DNA from: an uncultured Oscillospiraceae bacterium
GTDB taxonomy: Bacteria; Bacillota; Clostridia; Oscillospirales; Oscillospiraceae
Assembly: GCA_910577415.1 (NCBI GenBank)
Contig: CAJTLK010000037.1
Coordinates: forward strand, 1-18,192
Reading direction: 5' to 3'
Length of the DNA: 18,192 nt
Numbering within the stretch: position 1 is the first letter of the stretch; every line of letters starts with the position of its first letter. This document shows positions 1 through 6,245 of the stretch, piece by piece. Both the position numbers and the translations under genes were made by a program. Under the pieces are notes generated by a model, which saw nothing but the letters and a program-made list of their open reading frames with translations, did no database searches and was not told where the DNA came from.

Positions 1-978
1 CCCGAGGGCACCACCCTGGAGGAGGCCCGGGAGTTTCTCCGTAAGCATAAGATCGAGAAGCTGCCCATCGTGGACAAGGATTTCCATCTGAAGGGACTTA
101 TCACCATTAAGGATATTGAGAAGGCTCAGGTCTATCCCAACTCCGCCCGGGACGAGAAGGGAAGGCTCCTCTGCGCCGCCGCCATCGGCGTCACCAGCGA
201 CGTGCTGGACCGGGTGCGGGCGCTGGTGGAGGTGGGGGTGGACGCCCTGTGTCTGGACTCCGCCCACGGCCACAGCCACAATATCATTGAGTGCGTCAAG
301 CGCATCAAGGCCCTCTATCCCGATGTGCAGCTCATTGCCGGCAACGTAGCCACCGCCGAAGCCACCCGCGACCTCATTGAGGCGGGGGCCGACTGCGTAA
401 AGATCGGCATTGGCCCCGGCTCCATCTGCACCACCCGTGTGGTGGCGGGTATCGGCGTGCCCCAGATCACCGCCGTATACGACGCGGCCCGTGTGGCCCG
501 GGAGTACGGTGTGCCCATTATTGCCGACGGCGGCGTGAAGTTCTCCGGCGATGTGGCCAAGGCCATTGCCGCCGGCGGAGACGTGGTCATGCTGGGTTCG
601 CTGTTGGCCGGCTGCGAGGAGTCCCCCGGCGACACCGAGGTCTATCAGGGCCGCCAGTTCAAGGTCTATCGCGGTATGGGGTCTCTGGGGGCCATGGCCA
701 AGGGTTCCAAGGACCGCTATTTCCAGGAGAATAACAAAAAGCTGGTTCCCGAGGGCGTGGAAGGCCGGGTTCCCTATAAGGGACCCACCTCCGAGACGGT
801 CTATCAGCTCATGGGCGGCCTCCGGGCCGGTATGGGCTATTGCGGCTGCGCTACCATCCCCGAGCTTCAGGAGCGGGCGCAGTTTATGCAGATCACGGCG
901 GCGGGCTTGAAGGAGTCCCACCCCCACGACATCTATATCACCAAGGAAGCCCCCAACTACACCATCAATCCCCAGTAA
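1..978 (+). CDS. guaB: IMP dehydrogenase, 3' part (5' end outside window)
   Basis: This enzyme oxidises IMP to XMP with NAD+, the committed step of guanine nucleotide synthesis in the cytoplasm. The frame is open from base 1, so the N-terminus and first CBS motif lie outside the window. The first ~40 residues are the end of a CBS domain (KLPIVDKDFHLKGLITIKDI), followed by the second half of the TIM barrel. The catalytic loop GPGSICTTR has its cysteine codon at 427-429. The phosphate-binding segment IIADGGVKFSGD, the GSLLAG strand and the flap with YRGMGS are all present, and the tail is short and normal. A GTG at 70 is an internal valine in the CBS domain, not a start. The gene ends in TAA, and a hydrolase gene follows 19 bases later on the same strand. 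Identification is secure. Confidence 0.96.
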   Translation, partial: PEGTTLEEAREFLRKHKIEKLPIVDKDFHLKGLITIKDIEKAQVYPNSARDEKGRLLCAAAIGVTSDVLDRVRALVEVGVDALCLDSAHGHSHNIIECVKRIKALYPDVQLIAGNVATAEATRDLIEAGADCVKIGIGPGSICTTRVVAGIGVPQITAVYDAARVAREYGVPIIADGGVKFSGDVAKAIAAGGDVVMLGSLLAGCEESPGDTEVYQGRQFKVYRGMGSLGAMAKGSKDRYFQENNKKLVPEGVEGRVPYKGPTSETVYQLMGGLRAGMGYCGCATIPELQERAQFMQITAAGLKESHPHDIYITKEAPNYTINPQ

Positions 979-997
979 GCGGTAAGGAGCGAGAGAG

Positions 998-1792
998 ATG
1001 AGTAAGAGGCCGATCTTGGCGCTGCTGGTCTGTGCGCTGGTGTTGACAATGGCGTTTCCCGCATACGCGGAGGAGGAAACGCCCGTTGCCGTGGAGGTGA
1101 CGGTGAACGGCGAGGCGACCTGGTATACCGCGGAGCTTTGCGGAGGGACCTCATACGTGCCCTTCTATGGCGGCGTGACCACCCTACGCCCCGACGCGGA
1201 GGTCACATGGGAGGACGGCCTTTTCACCGCCACGGCGGAGGACTTTACCATGACCTGCCGGATCGGCGACCCTTATATCGCCATCAACGAGCGTTATCTC
1301 TATATTCCCGGCGGCGTAAGGGGGTGGGCGGATGGTACCGCTCTGATCCCCGCCCGGACCCTGGCCCTGGCTCTGGGAGCCTGGGTGGACTGGACCGGGA
1401 AGGTGGAGCTGTGCTCCGGCGGCGTGCCGTTGACGGTGGAGGGAAAGCCTTACGATGATGAGACCCTGGACCTGATCGCCAAGGTCATCACCCACGAGAG
1501 CGGTAACCAACCGCTGGAAGGGAAGATGGCGGTGGGCAATGTGATCCTCAACCGGGTCAACAGTCCCTCCTTTGGCAGCACGGTATATGAGGTGATCTTT
1601 TCTCCCAACCAGTTTCCCGGCGCCACCAACGCCACGCCCAATGCGGAATCCATCCTGGCGGCCCGGCTGGTGCTGGAAGGGGCCAACGTAGTGCCTGAGG
1701 CCCTTTACTTCAACGGAGTGGGAAAGCCATGTTGGGCCTCCCGGAACAAGCGGCTCATCAAGACCATCGGAGGCCATTCCTTTTATGGTTGA
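998..1792 (+). CDS. Secreted cell wall hydrolase, SleB type, with copper amine oxidase-like N-terminal domain
   Basis: The 264-residue protein begins with a signal peptide (hydrophobic residues 6-20, likely cut after AYA at 22-24). Residues ~30-145 resemble the copper amine oxidase N-terminal-like domain common on Clostridia surface proteins (motifs YVPFYGG and ALIPARTLALALGA). Residues ~155-264 form a SleB/Hydrolase_2 domain, with the likely catalytic glutamate E168 in ITHESGNQ, followed by GNVILNRV, SPNQF and ALYFNGVG. In the family this domain is a peptidoglycan lytic enzyme acting in spore germination (SleB) or mother-cell wall turnover. The exact role here cannot be told. The ATG follows an AAGGAG at 984-989. 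It is probably co-transcribed with guaB, because no terminator separates them. Confidence 0.88.
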   Translation: MSKRPILALLVCALVLTMAFPAYAEEETPVAVEVTVNGEATWYTAELCGGTSYVPFYGGVTTLRPDAEVTWEDGLFTATAEDFTMTCRIGDPYIAINERYLYIPGGVRGWADGTALIPARTLALALGAWVDWTGKVELCSGGVPLTVEGKPYDDETLDLIAKVITHESGNQPLEGKMAVGNVILNRVNSPSFGSTVYEVIFSPNQFPGATNATPNAESILAARLVLEGANVVPEALYFNGVGKPCWASRNKRLIKTIGGHSFYG

Positions 1793-1804
1793 GAACAGGT
1801 GAAA

Positions 1805-1840
1805 AAAGGCCCCGGTATCCTGATGGATACCGGGGCCTTT
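1805..1840. terminator. Bidirectional intrinsic terminator
   Basis: A perfect 16-bp stem (1805-1820 with 1825-1840) closes on the 4-base loop TGAT. The stem starts with AAA and ends with TTT, preceded by a longer A-run from 1802, so it reads as an intrinsic terminator on both strands. It lies between the convergent hydrolase and BMP lipoprotein genes and probably serves both. Confidence 0.93.
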
Positions 1841-1848
1841 CTATGTGC

Positions 1849-3015
1849 TTACTGCGGCCCGGCGCCGGGGACAATGGTGCCGTCCCGCATCATGGGGTAG
1901 GCGTCGGAGAGGACTTTCAAGGTTTTTTCCTTCAACTGCTGGTGGTCATCGGCGGAAACATAGCCGAGGGCGTTGTCGGCGGCATTGAGCTGATGGCTGC
2001 CGGTCTCGCTCTGGAAGGTGCCGGAGGCAATGGAGGTCAGCAGGGCCTCGGCTTCCACCGCAAGCTCCTTGGTGACAGAGGTCAGCACAAGGTTGCGGCC
2101 ATCGGAGGCGCTGCCATATGAGAACTGGTCGCTTTCAGAGCCGATGATCCAAACGCCCTCGTGCTCGGCGGCGGCAGAGTAGGCGCCGGCTCCGGCGGCA
2201 TCGGCGGCCACAAAGAGTACGTCGCAGTTTTGGGAGATAAGGGACTGGGCCATGGCGTAGGCGAGAGACTGGTCGGCGGCATTGCCGGTAAAGTTGCCGC
2301 CCAGGGCGACGCCGTCGGCGGAGGTCCCGGCGTATTCCGGCAAGTCGATCACTTCTGCGGTGGTTCCAAAGTTGCCGTTGGTGTAGGCCACGCCGGAACG
2401 GAAGCCATAATAGTAGCGAATGTTGGCGTCGCTGGGCAGGCCGCTGACCACGGCTACCCGTCCAGTGACGGTCTCCATGGCGGCGGCAATGCCCGCGAAG
2501 AAGCCGCACTGCTCTGTGGCAAAGCTGACGCAGGCCAGATTGGAGGCTTCTGTCTGGGAGGTGGCGTCCATGAGGATAAAGAATTTTTCCGGGTTGGCTC
2601 CGGCCACGTCGGCCAGCTTTTGGAAGGCCGGGCCCACACAGACGAACACGTCGTAATCTGCCACGATACTCTGTAGAAAACGCACCGCTTCCTCAGGGTT
2701 GCCTGTCGATTCCTGTAAAGGGGAGACGGTGTCAATAAGATTCCGGGAAATGATGAAGTTGAGGACGCCCTCGTAACAGGCGGCGTTATAGGAACGGTCA
2801 TTCACCGTGGCGGGGCCGGTACACAGCGCGATACGCATTTCGCGCTCGGCAAAGGGGATGGGGGCGGCGGAGGGGCTGGGGGAAGAGGTCCCTCCAGGTA
2901 CCACCACACTTCCCGGAGACGGCGTCTTTACCGCCGGGTCGGCCATACAGCCGGTAAAGGTGAGGAGCAGAGCCAGAGCAAGAGCCGGGGCAATCAACTT
3001 TTTCACAAATTTCAT
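1849..3015 (-). CDS. BMP family (PnrA/Med-like) solute-binding lipoprotein
   Basis: The 388-residue protein has a lipoprotein signal with lipobox FTGC (Cys23), then a low-complexity Pro/Ser/Gly linker (~30-52) and a periplasmic-binding fold. The strand MRIALCTG, the segment NDRSYNAACYEGV and the later GPAFQKLADVAG, FVAADAAGAGAYSAA and WIIGSESDQ match the basic membrane protein family, which captures purine nucleosides for an ABC importer (BmpA/PnrA; NupN in Bacillus). No permease or ATPase gene is next to it, so it either feeds a transporter elsewhere or acts as a sensor. The leader holds several hairpins (3057-3152), and no clear Shine-Dalgarno precedes the ATG (GAGAAAACAAAAG). It ends in TAA just past a shared terminator. 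The ligand is unknown. Confidence 0.85.
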   Translation of the reverse strand: MKFVKKLIAPALALALLLTFTGCMADPAVKTPSPGSVVVPGGTSSPSPSAAPIPFAEREMRIALCTGPATVNDRSYNAACYEGVLNFIISRNLIDTVSPLQESTGNPEEAVRFLQSIVADYDVFVCVGPAFQKLADVAGANPEKFFILMDATSQTEASNLACVSFATEQCGFFAGIAAAMETVTGRVAVVSGLPSDANIRYYYGFRSGVAYTNGNFGTTAEVIDLPEYAGTSADGVALGGNFTGNAADQSLAYAMAQSLISQNCDVLFVAADAAGAGAYSAAAEHEGVWIIGSESDQFSYGSASDGRNLVLTSVTKELAVEAEALLTSIASGTFQSETGSHQLNAADNALGYVSADDHQQLKEKTLKVLSDAYPMMRDGTIVPGAGPQ

Positions 3016-3056
3016 CTTTTGTTTTCTCGCTTTCCGGCCTGTAGCCTTTTATAGGA

Positions 3057-3082
3057 GTAGAATAGCCGCCTGCGGCTTTTAC
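3057..3082. repeat. Imperfect hairpin, degenerate copy of the 3125-3152 palindrome
   Basis: Bases 3057-3069 repeat the left arm of the palindrome at 3125-3137 exactly (GTAGAATAGCCGC). The right arm has decayed to GCGGCTTTTAC. The inner 5 bp (GCCGC/GCGGC) still pair across a 2-base loop. It lies in the leader of the BMP lipoprotein gene. Confidence 0.7.
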
Positions 3083-3110
3083 CACAGCCGCGCAGCGGCG
3101 TTGTGGTAAA
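3078..3110. repeat. Interrupted 14-bp hairpin
   Basis: TTTACCACA (3078-3086) pairs with TGTGGTAAA (3102-3110). GCCGC (3087-3091) pairs with GCGGC (3095-3099) around the loop GCA, with a 2-base bulge at 3100-3101. There is no U-tract, so it is not a typical terminator. It sits between two copies of the GTAGAATAGCCGC arm. Confidence 0.75.
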
Positions 3111-3124
3111 TCAGTTCAATAGAA

Positions 3125-3152
3125 GTAGAATAGCCGCTTGCGGCTATTCTAC
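3125..3152. repeat. Perfect 13-bp palindromic hairpin with CCGCTTGCGG core
   Basis: GTAGAATAGCCGC (3125-3137) and its exact reverse complement (3140-3152) are separated by TT. The core CCGCTTGCGG is shared with the palindrome at 11721-11746, where the flanking G-C pair is replaced by T-A. This compensatory change suggests a family of structured elements. It lies in the region shared by the BMP gene leader and the uracil-DNA glycosylase promoter. Confidence 0.85.
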
Positions 3153-3218
3153 CATGAACGGAAGGGAAAAACAAGGGAGGAAAAACCGGGCAAGGATGAA
3201 TTTCCACCCCGACACGGC

Positions 3219-3247
3219 TTTTCATTTTTGTCAATCTGTGATATGAT
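3219..3247 (+). promoter_or_regulatory. Sigma-A-type promoter with extended -10 for uracil-DNA glycosylase
   Basis: The -10 TATGAT (3242-3247) is directly preceded by TGA, giving an extended -10. A weak -35 TTTTCA (3219-3224) lies 17 bases upstream. Transcription would start near 3254, just ahead of the AAAGGGGAG ribosome site (3257-3265). Confidence 0.65.
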
Positions 3248-3271
3248 TTGACGAAGAAAGGGGAGAGTCAC

Positions 3272-3841
3272 ATGAGAGAATGGGAAGCGCTGCGTACCGA
3301 GTGTCTGGCCTGCCAACGCTGCGCCCTGGCCGATACTCGCACCAATGTGGTTTTTGGCGAGGGAGTGGAGGACGCCGAGGTCATGTGTATCGGTGAGGGA
3401 CCCGGCGAACAGGAGGACCTGAGCGGACGCCCCTTTGTAGGCCGGGGCGGCAAGCTGTTGGACGATATGCTGGAGATCATTGACCTGAGCCGGGAGAAGA
3501 ATATATACATTGCCAATATGGTCAAGTGCCGCCCCCCTCAGAATCGGGATCCGCTGAACATTGAACAGGAAGCCTGCGCCCAGTGGCTGGAAAGCCAAAT
3601 AAGGCTTATCCGCCCCAAGATCATTATCTGCCTGGGCCGCATTGCCGCCATGAAGTATATCAAAGAGGATTTTAAGATCACCCGGGAGCACGGTGTTTGG
3701 TTTGAAAAGGAGGGTATCCAGCGCATCGCCCTTTTCCACCCAGCGGCCCTGCTCCGGGACCCCCGCCGCCGCCCGGAGACCTTTGAGGACCTGAAGACCA
3801 TCCAGGCCAAGATCAGGGAGATCTGTGAAAGGACCTATTGA
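3272..3841 (+). CDS. Family 4 uracil-DNA glycosylase, iron-sulfur type
   Basis: The 189-residue protein removes uracil from DNA arising from cytosine deamination, starting base excision repair. Motif GEGPGEQED (41-49) followed by GRPFVGRGG (52-60) is the family 4 active-site region, and HPAALLR (156-162) is the DNA/uracil-binding loop. Cysteines 14, 17, 86 and 102 have the spacing of the four [4Fe-4S] ligands of thermophile UDGa. The length suits the family. I chose the ATG at 3272 because AAAGGGGAG at 3257-3265 is well placed for it. An upstream TTG at 3248 would lie inside the promoter -10 region and upstream of that ribosome site. The gene has its own promoter and appears monocistronic, or weakly linked to the next operon, which also has its own promoter. 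Confidence 0.92.
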   Translation: MREWEALRTECLACQRCALADTRTNVVFGEGVEDAEVMCIGEGPGEQEDLSGRPFVGRGGKLLDDMLEIIDLSREKNIYIANMVKCRPPQNRDPLNIEQEACAQWLESQIRLIRPKIIICLGRIAAMKYIKEDFKITREHGVWFEKEGIQRIALFHPAALLRDPRRRPETFEDLKTIQAKIREICERTY

Positions 3842-3879
3842 ACCGCGCGGGGCCATGCCGGAGAATTTCAAAGGAGCGG

Positions 3880-3909
3880 TTGATTTTACTTCTGCTTCCG
3901 TATTATAAT
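3880..3909 (+). promoter_or_regulatory. Sigma-A promoter for the lrp-aminotransferase operon
   Basis: TTGATT (3880-3885) and a consensus TATAAT (3904-3909) are separated by 18 bases. Transcription would start near 3916, about 30 bases before the regulator's ATG. The promoter separates this operon from the uracil-DNA glycosylase gene, which ends at 3841. Confidence 0.8.
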
Positions 3910-3944
3910 GATAGCCATACATCACTGCTTTGGAGGGGAAAAAC

Positions 3945-4433
3945 ATGATCGACGCCGTCAAGCTTTTACAGCTTTTAGAGTCTGACTGCACGCTGAAAAA
4001 CGACCAGCTGGCCGCTATGCTGGGCGTTACGGAGGCCCAGGTGGAGGAGGCCATTCAAAAGCTCCGGGAGGAGCATATCATCCTGGGCAAGCAGGCCGTG
4101 ATAGACTGGGACCGCACCCAGCGGGAGGCAGTCACCGCCCTTATTGAGGTGAAGGTGACGCCCCAGCGGGGGGAGGGGTTTGACCGGATAGCCGAGCGCA
4201 TCTACCAGTATGACGAGGTGGAGAGCGTCTACCTCATGTCCGGCGCCTATGACCTTACCGTCATCATCTCCGGCCGCAGCCTGAAAGAGGTGGCTCATTT
4301 TGTGGGGGAGAAGCTGGCCGTTATCGAAGACGTTACCGGCACCGCCACCCACTTTATCCTCCGCAAGTATAAGGAGAAACACATTATCTTTGAAAAGCGG
4401 CCTGAACAGGAGAAAGAGTGGATTTTTGTATAA
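3945..4433 (+). CDS. Lrp/AsnC family transcriptional regulator
   Basis: The 162-residue protein has an N-terminal winged helix-turn-helix (residues ~5-55; LKNDQLAAMLGVTEAQVEEA is the HTH). The C-terminal RAM/AsnC effector domain (~60-145) has the typical VESVYLMSGAYDLTVIISG strand-turn-strand pattern. Such proteins bind DNA as dimers or octamers and sense amino acids. The ATG at 3945 follows GGAGGGG (3932-3938); a TTG at 3930 upstream lies before that site and is not favoured. Its TAA overlaps the ATG of the aminotransferase gene (TAATG), so the two are translationally coupled. It probably controls its own operon in response to an amino acid that the aminotransferase makes or uses, but the effector cannot be read from sequence. 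Confidence 0.92.
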   Translation: MIDAVKLLQLLESDCTLKNDQLAAMLGVTEAQVEEAIQKLREEHIILGKQAVIDWDRTQREAVTALIEVKVTPQRGEGFDRIAERIYQYDEVESVYLMSGAYDLTVIISGRSLKEVAHFVGEKLAVIEDVTGTATHFILRKYKEKHIIFEKRPEQEKEWIFV

Positions 4434-5617
4434 TGGACTATCAAAACATACTTTCCCGGCGGGTGCAGGACATTCAGCCCTCCGGCATACGTAAATTTTT
4501 CGATCTGCTGGAAAATTTGGACGGCGCCATCTCCTTGGGCGTCGGCGAGCCAGACTTTGTCACCCCGTGGCACATCCGGGACGCGGGCATATACTCCCTG
4601 GAGAAGGGGTTCACGAAGTATACCTCCAACGCGGGTATGGTGGCCCTGCGCCGGGAGATCAGCGCCTATCTGGAACGCCGGTTTGACCTGCGGTATGACT
4701 ATAAAAGCCAGCTTATCGTCACCGTGGGCGGCAGCGAGGCCATCGACATGGCCATGCGGGCCTTGCTGGACCCCGGAGACGAGGTCATCATTCCCGTACC
4801 CTCCTTTGTGTGCTATCCGCCCCTGGCGGAGATGACCGGGGCCAGAGCCGTGCTGGTGGAGACCAGGGTGGAGGATGGCTTCAAGCTTACCCCGGAGCTG
4901 CTGGAAAAGCATCTTACCGATAAGACCAAGCTTATCGTACTGCCTTATCCCTGCAACCCCACCGGGGGCATTATGGAGAAGGAAGACTATGACGCCCTGG
5001 CCCGGGTACTGCGGGACACCGACGTGATGCTTCTCTCCGATGAGATATATGCCGAACTGACCTACGGCCAAAAGCACTATTCCCCGGCCAATCATCCCGG
5101 TCTCCATGACCGCACTATTTTGGTCAACGGCTTTTCCAAGTCCCACGCCATGACCGGGTGGCGGATGGGCTATGTGGCGGGGCCTGCCCCTGTCATTGGG
5201 CAGATGCTGAAACTGCACCAGTTTGGTATCATGTCCGCCCCCACCACCAGCCAGTATGCCGCCATCGAGGCCATGAAGAACGGCGATGTGGACATAGAGA
5301 GGATGCGGGATGAGTACGATGGCCGCCGCCGTTATCTGGTGGAGGGGCTGCGGAGAGCGGGATTGCCCTGTGAGGAGCCAAAGGGGGCATTCTATGTGTT
5401 TCCCGACATCCGCGGCACCGGCCTCAGCTCCGACGAGTTCTGCGAGAGGTTCCTGATGGAGCGGAAGGTAGCGGTGATTTCCGGCACTGCCTTCGGCCCC
5501 GGTGGAGAGGGCTTTGTCCGCTGCTGTTACGCCGTGTCCATGCAGAGCTTGTCCGAGGCATTGAACCGGCTGGACCGGTTCCTGGCCGATATCCACTATG
5601 AGAGGAGAGACCCCTGA
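4433..5617 (+). CDS. Class I/II PLP-dependent aminotransferase (aspartate/aromatic type, subgroup I-gamma)
   Basis: The 394-residue protein has a full fold-type I aminotransferase pattern: GVGEPDF near 36-42, the cofactor loop GGSEAID (99-105), NPTGG (175-179), DEIYAEL (203-209), the PLP-binding lysine K236 in NGFSKSHAMTGWRMGY, and a C-terminal FVRCCYA segment whose arginine should bind the substrate carboxylate. It resembles PatA/AspC-like enzymes that transfer the amino group of aspartate, alanine or aromatic amino acids to 2-oxoglutarate. The start ATG overlaps the regulator's stop, and its TGA overlaps the next ATG (TGATG). An Lrp gene joined to such an aminotransferase is common in Clostridia. 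The exact substrate is not determinable. The ThrH-like neighbour suggests the aspartate/homoserine or serine branch. Confidence 0.92.
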   Translation: MDYQNILSRRVQDIQPSGIRKFFDLLENLDGAISLGVGEPDFVTPWHIRDAGIYSLEKGFTKYTSNAGMVALRREISAYLERRFDLRYDYKSQLIVTVGGSEAIDMAMRALLDPGDEVIIPVPSFVCYPPLAEMTGARAVLVETRVEDGFKLTPELLEKHLTDKTKLIVLPYPCNPTGGIMEKEDYDALARVLRDTDVMLLSDEIYAELTYGQKHYSPANHPGLHDRTILVNGFSKSHAMTGWRMGYVAGPAPVIGQMLKLHQFGIMSAPTTSQYAAIEAMKNGDVDIERMRDEYDGRRRYLVEGLRRAGLPCEEPKGAFYVFPDIRGTGLSSDEFCERFLMERKVAVISGTAFGPGGEGFVRCCYAVSMQSLSEALNRLDRFLADIHYERRDP

Positions 5618-6222
5618 TGTTTGTGACCTGTCTTGACCTGGAGGGCGTCCTTGTCCCTGAAATTTGGATCGCCTTTGCCCAGGAGAGCGGCATCCCGGAG
5701 CTGAAGCGCACCACCCGGGACGAGCCGGATTATAATAAGCTGATGAATTGGCGCCTTGGTATCCTGAAGGAGCACGGCCTGGGCCTGAAGGAGATCCAGG
5801 CCGTCATCGCCAAGATCGATCCTCTGCCGGGAGCCAGGGAGTTCCTGGACGCGCTGCGCAGCGAGACCCAGGCCATTATCCTCAGCGATACCTTTGAACA
5901 GTTTGCCAAGCCCCTGATGGAAAAGCTGGGCTGGCCCACGATTTTTTGCAACAGCCTGGAGGTGGCCCCCAGTGGGGAGATCACCGGCTTTAAAATGCGC
6001 TGTGACCACTCCAAGCTGACCACAGTAAAGGCCCTGCAATCGGCGGGCTTTGACACCATTGCCGCCGGGGATAGCTTTAACGATCTGGAGATGATCCGGG
6101 CCAGCAAGGCGGGCTTCCTTTTCCGTAGCCCGGACAGGATCAAGGCGGATAACCCCGATCTGCCCGCCTTTGAGAGTTACGACGAGATGCTCTCGGCCAT
6201 CCGAAAGGCAATAGCGGGCTGA
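5617..6222 (+). CDS. thrH: ThrH-like phosphoserine phosphatase / homoserine phosphotransferase (HAD family)
   Basis: The 201-residue protein closely follows the known ThrH of Pseudomonas, including the N-terminal CLDLEGVLVPEIWIAFA. HAD motif I is D7-L-E9, motif II is S90-D91-T92, K133 is a plausible motif III lysine, and motif IV is GDSFND (151-156). ThrH dephosphorylates phosphoserine and can pass the phosphate to homoserine, giving homoserine phosphate for threonine synthesis. The DLEGV form, with Glu in place of the second Asp, is a ThrH signature. Length is normal (~200). It is coupled to the upstream aminotransferase by a TGATG overlap and lies 23 bases before a DUF1015 gene. Whether it works mainly as phosphatase or phosphotransferase here is not shown by sequence. 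Confidence 0.9.
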   Translation: MFVTCLDLEGVLVPEIWIAFAQESGIPELKRTTRDEPDYNKLMNWRLGILKEHGLGLKEIQAVIAKIDPLPGAREFLDALRSETQAIILSDTFEQFAKPLMEKLGWPTIFCNSLEVAPSGEITGFKMRCDHSKLTTVKALQSAGFDTIAAGDSFNDLEMIRASKAGFLFRSPDRIKADNPDLPAFESYDEMLSAIRKAIAG

Positions 6223-6245
6223 GGGAAAAGAGGGGAGGAGCGGTT

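Noticed and set aside
1849..2676. Plus-strand Gly-rich frames (1729-2121, 2161-2676) opposite the BMP lipoprotein
   Set aside because: They are antisense repeats of GGC/GTC codons without homology, and the minus-strand gene has a signal peptide and a complete family pattern.
3228..3247. TTGTCA paired with TATGAT as a plus-strand promoter
   Set aside because: The two are only 8 bases apart. The TTTTCA at 3219-3224 gives the proper 17-base spacing.
4295..5596. 433-codon minus-strand open frame opposite the aminotransferase
   Set aside because: The protein is His/Gly/Pro-rich and low complexity, and the opposite strand is a clear PLP aminotransferase. No promoter or ribosome site supports it.
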